A stretch of 5,175 nucleotides of DNA. It comes from Clostridiales bacterium UBA4362 (lineage in GTDB: Bacteria > Bacillota > Clostridia > TANB77 > CAG-508). A model generated the notes under the pieces. It did not search any database. It was not told where the DNA came from and worked only from the letters and a program-made list of their open reading frames with translations. This document shows positions 1 through 4,740 of this stretch, in pieces (within the stretch, counting starts at the first letter, position 1; each line of letters starts with the position of its first letter). The position numbers and the translations under genes were made by a program. The DNA lies in contig DGSM01000075.1 in the NCBI GenBank assembly GCA_002393975.1, forward strand, positions 1 to 5,175, in the 5' to 3' direction.

Positions 1-29
1 GCACCAGCACCAGCACCAGCACCACCAGC
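1..29 (-). repeat. In-frame hexanucleotide repeat encoding a Gly-Ala tail
   Basis: Four exact GCACCA units (1-24 on the plus strand) are followed by a one-codon-shifted partial unit. The minus strand reads alternating GGT and GCT codons. The repeat is GC-rich against an AT-rich background and runs off the edge, so its full length is unknown. Gain or loss of a unit would lengthen or shorten the tail by two residues without changing the frame. Confidence 0.85.
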
Positions 30-620
30 TCTGTTGGCATTATCAATGATATAAATTAATCTAATATAACCACTTGAATAATATCCACCAGTTGAACCCT
101 CTTGAGTTGTTCCTAAAGGATCATCTTTATCTTCAAAACCTGTAGTTCCTTCTTGATCTTTTTTAAATGCTTTAGTATTTGGAACATTAACAGTATAAGA
201 TGTACCAGCTTTAAGATTATTAGTTACAGCTTGAACATCTGGTGTAAATGCCTTCTTATCAAAAGTTGTTTTAGTTACGGTGTTTGGATTCATTGCATTA
301 TTTTCAATACCTGTAACTGCAGCACCAGAATAATTTTTAGATGCAAAGTACACACCTATTGTAGCTGATTCTTCATTTCTTGAAGCTGTTAAATTATTTG
401 TTCTTATTTCTGATAATAAGTTTTTAACTTCAGTAGATGTTACATCTGTACCAAAATAACTCTCAAAAGATGAGTTATGTGCTTTAGCCTCTTGTGAGTC
501 TAATTTAGCTTTACTTACTGTAGATGATGCATTGTTATAAACAAGTACACCTAAAGAAATAATAAGAATTGATATTAATATCGCACCTGCGATAATTAAT
601 GCTTTAGAAGCATTCTCCAT
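1..620 (-). CDS. Pilin-like single-helix membrane protein with Gly-Ala tail (3' end outside window)
   Basis: From the ATG at 620 the frame stays open to the left edge, giving 206 residues with no stop. It starts M-E-N-A-S-K-A-L-I-I-A-G, with a hydrophobic helix at about 8-27 and a Lys/Ser/Ala-rich amphipathic stretch. H-N-S-S-F-E-S-Y at 48-55 and V-T-S-T-E-V-K-N-L-L-S at 60-70 match the paralogues. The Thr/Asn-rich exposed part includes G-V-Y-F-A-S near residue 90 and a Gly/Thr/Ser-rich stretch near 150-180. Y-I-R-L-I-Y-I-I-D-N at 185-194 looks like a final beta strand. From residue 198 the chain turns into A-G-G-A-G-A-G-A-G and continues past the edge; the other members end near this point, so the tail is an addition. 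It has its own likely promoter and a strong ribosome site, making it the best candidate for a major subunit. That role is inferred. Confidence 0.75.
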   Translation of the reverse strand, partial: MENASKALIIAGAILISILIISLGVLVYNNASSTVSKAKLDSQEAKAHNSSFESYFGTDVTSTEVKNLLSEIRTNNLTASRNEESATIGVYFASKNYSGAAVTGIENNAMNPNTVTKTTFDKKAFTPDVQAVTNNLKAGTSYTVNVPNTKAFKKDQEGTTGFEDKDDPLGTTQEGSTGGYYSSGYIRLIYIIDNANRAGGAGAGAG

Positions 621-629
621 AAATTTTTT

Positions 630-637
630 CCTCCTTT
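630..637 (-). promoter_or_regulatory. Strong ribosome binding site for the Gly-Ala-tailed pilin-like gene
   Basis: The minus strand reads AAAGGAGG, nine bases before the ATG at 620. It fixes the start, and its strength fits high expression, in contrast with the gene at 1134, which has no visible site. Confidence 0.83.
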
Positions 638-646
638 AATATTTTG

Positions 647-675
647 TTTATATTTATGTTTGTCTTCTATGACAA
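647..675 (-). promoter_or_regulatory. Candidate sigma-A-type promoter for the Gly-Ala-tailed pilin-like gene
   Basis: On the minus strand TTGTCA (675-670) is followed by a 17-base spacer and TATAAA (652-647), each one base from consensus. Transcription would start near 640, just before the AAAGGAGG ribosome site, leaving a leader of about 20 bases. A six-base inverted repeat (659-676) overlaps the -35 element and could be an operator. A private promoter would let this subunit be made in larger amounts than the operon genes. Sequence match only. Confidence 0.42.
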
Positions 676-676
676 A
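659..676. repeat. Small inverted repeat over the candidate -35 element
   Basis: The plus strand reads TTTGTC, six bases, then GACAAA: a perfect six-base-pair stem. No T-run follows on either strand, so it is not a typical terminator. Its overlap with the candidate promoter makes an operator possible, but no function can be shown. Confidence 0.3.
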
Positions 677-705
677 ACTTAAAAACTATTTAATATAATT
701 TAATT

Positions 706-1134
706 TTATTCTAATTCTTCAATATATAAGTATTTTACTAATTTTGATTTATTATGATATTCAATTCTTGTACATTTAAATTTAGCTGAAGCATATGCTG
801 TGATAAACATATTCAAATCACTTTTCTCTATTTGCTCTGCTTTTAAAATAGTATCATCAATTAAAAAGTGAACATCAATTTTTATAGAATTATCATCATT
901 TTCTATAAAATAGCCATTTTCATCACGTGTTACTTCATTATCCACATTTTTATTCATGGCTTTATTAATTAATGTAGCAAGCTCTGCAGAAGATAATTCT
1001 TTATTATAAATAGATGTATATGGATTATTATCAAAATTCACCATACTTTTATTAACTTTAAACTGAAATCTTACGTATACTATTATACATGCAACTATAA
1101 TAGCAGCAACTAATAAAATTATATACTTCTTCAT
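706..1134 (-). CDS. Pilin-like single-helix membrane protein with atypical N-terminus (142 aa)
   Basis: The N-terminus is M-K-K-Y followed by a hydrophobic helix at about residues 4-21. It is the only family member here without the M-[DE]-N-A start; the basic N-terminus favours an N-in membrane anchor. The family link comes after the helix: N-P-Y-T-S-I-Y at 37-43, then L-S-S-A-E-L-A-T-L-I-N at 47-57, which matches I-S-S-A-E-V-A-S-I-I-N in the split gene. The tail has K-F-K-C-T-R-I-E-Y-H at 118-127, close to Y-F-E-C-T-G-V-E-F-D in the 228-residue protein. At 142 residues it is the shortest member and may be a minor, tip or accessory subunit. No ribosome site precedes the ATG, and a TAA lies in frame two codons upstream, so an earlier start is excluded. 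Translation may be low or leaderless. The role is inferred. Confidence 0.7.
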   Translation of the reverse strand: MKKYIILLVAAIIVACIIVYVRFQFKVNKSMVNFDNNPYTSIYNKELSSAELATLINKAMNKNVDNEVTRDENGYFIENDDNSIKIDVHFLIDDTILKAEQIEKSDLNMFITAYASAKFKCTRIEYHNKSKLVKYLYIEELE

Positions 1135-1140
1135 AATTTA

Positions 1141-1169
1141 TATATATACTTAAATTTTAAACTTTTCAA
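1141..1169 (-). promoter_or_regulatory. Candidate promoter giving a leaderless transcript for the 142-residue gene
   Basis: The minus strand has TTGAAA (1169-1164), a 17-base spacer and TATATA (1146-1141). Six bases then separate it from the ATG at 1134, which places the expected transcription start on the A of the start codon. The absence of a Shine-Dalgarno site fits a leaderless message. The region is almost all A and T, so chance matches are easy. Confidence 0.35.
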
Positions 1170-1187
1170 TAATTTATATATTATTTT

Positions 1188-1574
1188 TTAATAAATGACA
1201 TATGAATAGCCATTAGCCCTAGTAATATCATATGGATCACCATCACCTACACAATTGATTTGATCAATTGTGTAAAAAGCAATTCTTACAACCCTAATAT
1301 TTCCATCTTGTTTAACATTTGGATGCTTTGGATCAGTAATAGAAACAGCAGCATTATCATCCCCATTAACATATACTTTAACAAGAGGTTTATTTTCAAC
1401 ATCAGGATCTGGCTCATATTCAGGAATGTCTAATTTATATACATTACAGCAAAAAGCCATTTGCTTATAGTCACTAATAAATTTGTTAACAGCATCTTTG
1501 AAATGTGCGGTATTTTCATACACAGCATCTGTAGAAACATATCCTCCGGAAGCCATAAAAGAAAGGCTCATCAT
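1188..1574 (-). CDS. C-terminal part of the split pilin-like gene (open for 128 codons)
   Basis: This frame is open from an ATG at 1574, but no ribosome site precedes it and it has no signal or membrane helix, so independent translation is unlikely. Genuine coding sequence probably begins around its seventh codon (M-A-S-G-G-Y-V-S-T-D). It holds a polar domain with F-C-C-N-V-Y-K-L-D near 41-49, an acidic Pro-containing stretch near 51-61, and N-I-R-V-V-R-I-A-F-Y near 92-101. The last of these resembles the Y-I-R-L-I-Y-I-I strand near the end of the visible part of the gene at 620. It ends Y-S-Y-V-I-Y and TAA, 53 bases before the next gene. It is best read as the exposed domain of the pilin-like protein that starts at 1893. 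Confidence 0.6.
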   Translation of the reverse strand: MMSLSFMASGGYVSTDAVYENTAHFKDAVNKFISDYKQMAFCCNVYKLDIPEYEPDPDVENKPLVKVYVNGDDNAAVSITDPKHPNVKQDGNIRVVRIAFYTIDQINCVGDGDPYDITRANGYSYVIY

Positions 1575-1893
1575 TTATATAAACATTTATATAATATGGT
1601 GCACTTTTATTAGCATCATTATTATTAGGATCTACTCTTTTATAACCATTTGCATCATTTGTTATCTTAGAAAAATTTATAATACTTGCAACTTCTGCAG
1701 AACTAATATTAGCTCTATTCATATAATTATAAAAACGAGTATTAAATTGTGTATCTCGGTTTTGTGCTATTTGGTCATTAACACTTCTAGAAAATGAACC
1801 AAATATCACGTTAACTGTAACAATTAAAGATAGTACAAGTATAGCAATAAGTATTTCTGCAGCCATTATTAATGCATTTGTAGCATTATCCAT
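1516..1893 (-). CDS. N-terminal part of the split pilin-like gene (125 aa as read)
   Basis: This frame starts M-D-N-A-T-N-A-L-I-M-A-A-E and has a hydrophobic helix at about residues 7-31. E13 is the only acidic residue inside any of the four helices, and it recalls the Glu5 of type IV pilins. F-N-T-R-F-Y-N-Y sits at 50-57, the same position as in the 228-residue paralogue. I-S-S-A-E-V-A-S-I-I-N follows at 63-73. Family-like sequence continues to about residue 112 (N-D-E-P-F-F). The last 13 residues are out of character, with adjacent CGG and AGG arginine codons and three cysteines, and are probably a frameshift artefact. It begins 12 bases after the previous gene, with a good ribosome site. 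A truncated but membrane-anchored product could still be made. Confidence 0.7.
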   Translation of the reverse strand: MDNATNALIMAAEILIAILVLSLIVTVNVIFGSFSRSVNDQIAQNRDTQFNTRFYNYMNRANISSAEVASIINFSKITNDANGYKRVDPNNNDANKSAPYYINVYINDEPFFYGFRRICFYRCCV

Positions 1894-1900
1894 ATACTTG

Positions 1901-1907
1901 CCCTCCT
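1901..1907 (-). promoter_or_regulatory. Ribosome binding site overlapping the upstream stop codon
   Basis: The minus strand reads AGGAGGG, seven bases before the ATG at 1893. The TAG stop of the 228-residue gene (1906-1908) supplies its first bases, so termination and re-initiation are likely coupled. It fixes the start of the frameshifted pilin-like gene. Confidence 0.8.
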
Positions 1908-2592
1908 AATTAATCTTATATACTTGTTTAAAGTATAATCTGCAATATCTACCATTTCTGTTGTCAAACTCAACTCCAGTACATTCAAAATAATAACCTT
2001 TGAATACTTTTCTATTGTCTTGCCCATGCTCTTTTACCAAATCATGAAGCTTATCATTATTATATATTTTTTGAATGTATTCATCTAAATCAATATAATA
2101 ATTAGATCCTGCATAACTATAGGTAGTTACCAATGGTCCATAATAATCATCACCTAAAAGATCTGGTATATAATAATCTATTCCAGGTAAGGTTGATAAT
2201 GGTGCTGTATTAACTGGATAGCCAGATGAATTATTATGGAACTCAACAAAAGCACGTACTGGCATTAAGTCTGTCTCAGGATATCGGTAATTCATATTTT
2301 TCTTTGCAGCATCACTCTTATCATACATGTTGTAATCAGGTTCTCCAGCTGTAGCTCTATTTGTTGAATTTAATTTATTTCCTAAAGAAACTAAATCACT
2401 ACCACGAAGAGCTTTTTTGTTATATACGTCAAATGATGCATTAAACTTAGTTGCTTGCTCATTTTGTAAGGTTTCAATATTTGTTTTTTGATACTTAGTC
2501 CATCTACTATGTGCAAAAAGTAGCAAACTAGTAACCATTAAACCCAAAAGAACAGCTCCAGCAATTCGTAGTGCTTTTGAAGCATTATCCAT
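1906..2592 (-). CDS. Pilin-like single-helix membrane protein, first of four paralogues (228 aa)
   Basis: The protein begins M-D-N-A-S-K-A-L-R-I-A-G and enters a hydrophobic helix at about residues 7-28. An amphipathic stretch follows, with F-N-A-S-F-D-V-Y at 50-57 and a degenerate G-S-D-L-V-S-L at 64-70. The rest is polar, rich in Asn, Asp and Tyr, as expected for an exposed domain. Near the end are Y-F-E-C-T-G-V-E-F-D (201-210) and R-Y-C-R-L-Y-F (215-221); C204 and C217 could form a disulfide. The N-terminal helix plus exposed C-terminal domain resembles type IV pilins or pseudopilins. However, there is no G-[F/x]-x-x-x-E prepilin-peptidase site; G12 lies inside the hydrophobic run. Its place directly after the platform gene suggests a subunit built by this machine. 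The start shared with the 1893 and 620 genes supports the chosen ATG. The pilin role is inferred; no named family was recognised. Confidence 0.75.
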   Translation of the reverse strand: MDNASKALRIAGAVLLGLMVTSLLLFAHSRWTKYQKTNIETLQNEQATKFNASFDVYNKKALRGSDLVSLGNKLNSTNRATAGEPDYNMYDKSDAAKKNMNYRYPETDLMPVRAFVEFHNNSSGYPVNTAPLSTLPGIDYYIPDLLGDDYYGPLVTTYSYAGSNYYIDLDEYIQKIYNNDKLHDLVKEHGQDNRKVFKGYYFECTGVEFDNRNGRYCRLYFKQVYKIN

Positions 2593-2599
2593 TCATTTT

Positions 2600-2604
2600 C
2601 CTCT
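2600..2604 (-). promoter_or_regulatory. Modest ribosome binding site for the 228-residue pilin-like gene
   Basis: The minus strand reads AGAGG, seven bases before the ATG at 2592 and within the 15-base gap after the platform stop codon. It is weaker than the neighbouring sites, so translational coupling to the platform gene may help. The start is also supported by alignment of the M-D-N-A N-terminus with two paralogues. Confidence 0.55.
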
Positions 2605-2607
2605 CTT

Positions 2608-4707
2608 CTAACTATTACTCATTGAAGACATTTGATCCATTGATGAAGTCATACTCTTTAATCCCATAAATACTAATGGAATAATTAAGTATCCAACGAA
2701 AACTGTAACCATTGGAGCAAAGCCTATAACTTTTCCAATCATTCCTTTTGTTTTTATTAATCTTTCGTTTGTTTCTCTACGTTTGTTCTTATAATAATCT
2801 CTATCAGAGTCTAATTCCTCAAAAGCTTCTCTAATAGGAACTTTTTCAACTGCAGATTGTAAACTTTCAATAATTCTTATGAAATCTTGATAAGTTACTT
2901 CATCTTTCATTGCTTCAAGAGATTCCCAAGCTCCTGATTCATAGTTGTTTAAGCATCTAGAAATTGGATCTTTAAAGATATCTGCATATCTTTCAAGCCA
3001 TTCAAGAATCATTTCAACATCGACTCTCTCAAGTCTCATTAGCATCAATATAATAACCTGGTAAGACATAACCTCATCTTCCATAGCCATTTGTCTCATC
3101 TTAACCTGGAATTTCAAAAGAAGCATAGGTGCTACATATCCAAGATAAGCTAATACAACAGAAAATAAGATTTCATACCATTTTATATACTCATCGTTTA
3201 TTTTTACTAACTTGTCATAAATCAATTTTGATTCTTTATCAATTGTTTTTTCAGAAGCAGATTTATAAAGCTCATGCTTAACCATAGCTTTTTTAATATC
3301 TTCTTGAGTAGTACTTCTTTTTCCTCTAAACATATTCAAGAAAACATTGTGATTTTCGGTTCTTTGCATAGCCTTTTTCAAATCACTACCTTCAAGATTT
3401 GCTATAAGGTTATAATCACTTGTTGGTTGAGAATAAATATAATTGATTTGAATTAAGTGAGTACACCAAATAACCACAAAAGATCCCAAGAAAGCTAATA
3501 CTAGCATAACTAGTCTATTAACATATACCCATTCAAGTTTTTGTTTAGAAGCAGCATCTTTTAATAATTGATGTTCTTTTCTGTAATCTGCCGTATTTTT
3601 CTTAGGCATAAATTCATCGACAATTTTCTTGCCTAAAGGATTCTTATAAACTTTAGCTTGCCATGGATTTTGGTTATCCTCTACTCTCTTTACAGAGCCA
3701 TTGTCTTTAAGTCTTCTTACTAAGACATAACAAACAAATGTTAAAACCATAATAAGAATTTGTACAATAAGACCTGCTTTTCCTAAGAAGAAAGTTTGAG
3801 TAAATGCGAAGTTACCAATACTCCAATTTTTAAGTGGTTCCATCATAAGCATTGGTGCTATAGATATAACCGCCAAACTTTGGAATGTATAGTTTAACTT
3901 ATCTCTTTTTAAAATCTCCAATTGCATTTCTTGAGTTATATTTTCAAGGTTTCTTAAATATAGAGATTCTCCATCTAATTTTCTATCACCAAACTCTTGA
4001 GTAAGATAAGATATTCCAGCAAACTCTTTTAAATAGTTGTTTGGAGAAATATCATAGTATTTCTCAAGTTCCATTTCTGGATCTGATGAATTTAATATTT
4101 CATATATTCTTTCTGCTTGTCTTGCAACCTCAATATGATCTGAGTCTTGTGCAGTAACATAAATAGCTTCTCCAACCATGTTTGTCTCATGATATGAGTG
4201 ACGCATTTGAGCAAAGAAGTCTATTTGTTGAGTTAATAAGTTATTATCTAATTTATCAACCATACCATCAGTTGCAGAATCTATTATAAATAATTCAAAT
4301 ATTAAACATATAGACATTAATAAAATGTTAGCATGAGTTATAACTATAATTGCAATTGTTAAAGGAATAATAACTAATAAACCTTTAGTAATAATTTGTG
4401 CAGATTGATATCTAGTTAAAAACTCATCATCTAAGTTATTAATCTCTATTCTACGTCTAACTTTTAATAAATATCTCTTTAAAAAAGGTGTTTTTAAATA
4501 TTTAACATATAATTTTTGAAAAATAATTTCAGTGTTTATCTTTTGTTCAGAAGTTCCTTGACGTAAGTCATTAATTCTCTTAACGTCTTTGTTCATCATC
4601 TTTTTACGTAAAGCTAAGTAAAAGAAAACTACTCCAGCAAATAATACGCCAATGATAATTACTACTATCAAAAACGGATTAATTCCACTAGCTACTTCAT
4701 CTTCCAT
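2608..4707 (-). CDS. TadB-TadC-like fused inner-membrane platform protein (two T2SSF-type domains)
   Basis: This 699-residue protein is predicted to be the inner-membrane platform that couples the upstream ATPase to subunit assembly. Hydrophobic segments lie near residues 12-33, 107-124, 127-143, 271-289, 311-330, 396-416, 511-531 and 659-682. Two helical soluble regions, about 151-270 and 532-658, fit paired T2SSF domains. Each ends in a basic stretch and a helix carrying A-P-M (residues 284-286 and 664-666), consistent with an internal duplication. TadB and TadC are normally separate proteins of about 300 residues, so this looks like both in one chain; archaeal FlaJ/TadC-type platforms also have two such domains. 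A Lys-rich segment (about 420-510) separates helices six and seven, and the C-terminus is a Met/Ser-rich tail after residue 683. The start is set by a strong ribosome site. The TAG stop is 15 bases before the next gene. The family call is firm; the exact topology is not. Confidence 0.82.
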   Translation of the reverse strand: MEDEVASGINPFLIVVIIIGVLFAGVVFFYLALRKKMMNKDVKRINDLRQGTSEQKINTEIIFQKLYVKYLKTPFLKRYLLKVRRRIEINNLDDEFLTRYQSAQIITKGLLVIIPLTIAIIVITHANILLMSICLIFELFIIDSATDGMVDKLDNNLLTQQIDFFAQMRHSYHETNMVGEAIYVTAQDSDHIEVARQAERIYEILNSSDPEMELEKYYDISPNNYLKEFAGISYLTQEFGDRKLDGESLYLRNLENITQEMQLEILKRDKLNYTFQSLAVISIAPMLMMEPLKNWSIGNFAFTQTFFLGKAGLIVQILIMVLTFVCYVLVRRLKDNGSVKRVEDNQNPWQAKVYKNPLGKKIVDEFMPKKNTADYRKEHQLLKDAASKQKLEWVYVNRLVMLVLAFLGSFVVIWCTHLIQINYIYSQPTSDYNLIANLEGSDLKKAMQRTENHNVFLNMFRGKRSTTQEDIKKAMVKHELYKSASEKTIDKESKLIYDKLVKINDEYIKWYEILFSVVLAYLGYVAPMLLLKFQVKMRQMAMEDEVMSYQVIILMLMRLERVDVEMILEWLERYADIFKDPISRCLNNYESGAWESLEAMKDEVTYQDFIRIIESLQSAVEKVPIREAFEELDSDRDYYKNKRRETNERLIKTKGMIGKVIGFAPMVTVFVGYLIIPLVFMGLKSMTSSMDQMSSMSNS

Positions 4708-4714
4708 TTAAAAA

Positions 4715-4723
4715 TCACCTCCT
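4715..4723 (-). promoter_or_regulatory. Strong ribosome binding site for the platform gene
   Basis: On the minus strand this reads AGGAGGTGA, a nine-base match to the 3' end of 16S rRNA. It lies seven bases before the ATG at 4707 and fixes that start. It sits in the 33-base gap after the ATPase stop codon, which fits co-transcription with independent, efficient initiation. Confidence 0.85.
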
Positions 4724-4740
4724 ATCGTAATAACATTCAT

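Larger units (their letters stand above)
1188..1893 (-). pseudogene. Pilin-like gene split by a one-base frameshift (234 aa if repaired)
   Basis: Two overlapping minus-strand frames together make one member of the local pilin-like family. The first carries the M-D-N-A start, membrane helix and shared motifs, then degenerates into R-R-I-C-F-Y-R-C-C-V before a TGA. The second lacks any helix or ribosome site but carries a typical polar pilin-like C-terminal domain. Removing one T from the TTTT run at 1557-1560 joins them as N-D-E-P-F-F-M-A-S-G-G. That gives 234 residues, close to the 228-residue neighbour. The shift must lie between an in-frame TAA just before the second frame's first ATG (near 1577) and the TGA at 1516-1518. 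A recent mutation, an assembly or sequencing error, or recoding are all possible. I see no prfB-like stimulator, so an indel or error is favoured. If the mutation is real, only a truncated product is made. Confidence 0.72.

Noticed and set aside
1..29. CRISPR or mobile-element end repeat
   Set aside because: The repeat unit is six bases, has no spacers, and stays in the reading frame as alternating Gly and Ala codons, so it is a coding repeat.
153..368. Open frame of about 71 codons on the plus strand
   Set aside because: It lies entirely opposite the Gly-Ala-tailed pilin-like gene, has no ribosome site, and its product is a Cys/Ile/Ser-rich antisense-like sequence.
659..676. Hairpin as a rho-independent terminator between the last two genes
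   Set aside because: The stem is only six base pairs, AT-rich, and no T-run follows on the minus strand. It overlaps a better promoter candidate.
1168..1185. AATAAT/ATTATT inverted repeat after the split gene as a terminator
   Set aside because: The stem is six A-T pairs with no T-run after it on the minus strand, and such repeats are expected by chance in AT-rich DNA.
1483..1797. Open frame of about 104 codons on the plus strand
   Set aside because: It is antisense to both halves of the split pilin-like gene, and its Ile/Tyr-rich product is what reverse reading of AT-rich coding DNA gives. It has no supporting start signals.
2500..2592. Classical prepilin-peptidase site in the 228-residue protein (Gly12-Ala13)
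   Set aside because: The Gly is inside the hydrophobic run, there is no Glu five residues later, and the basic leader is minimal. The paralogue at 1893 has Ala at that position.
3274..3456. Open frame of about 60 codons on the plus strand
   Set aside because: It is opposite the well-supported platform gene and has no ribosome site or recognisable motif.
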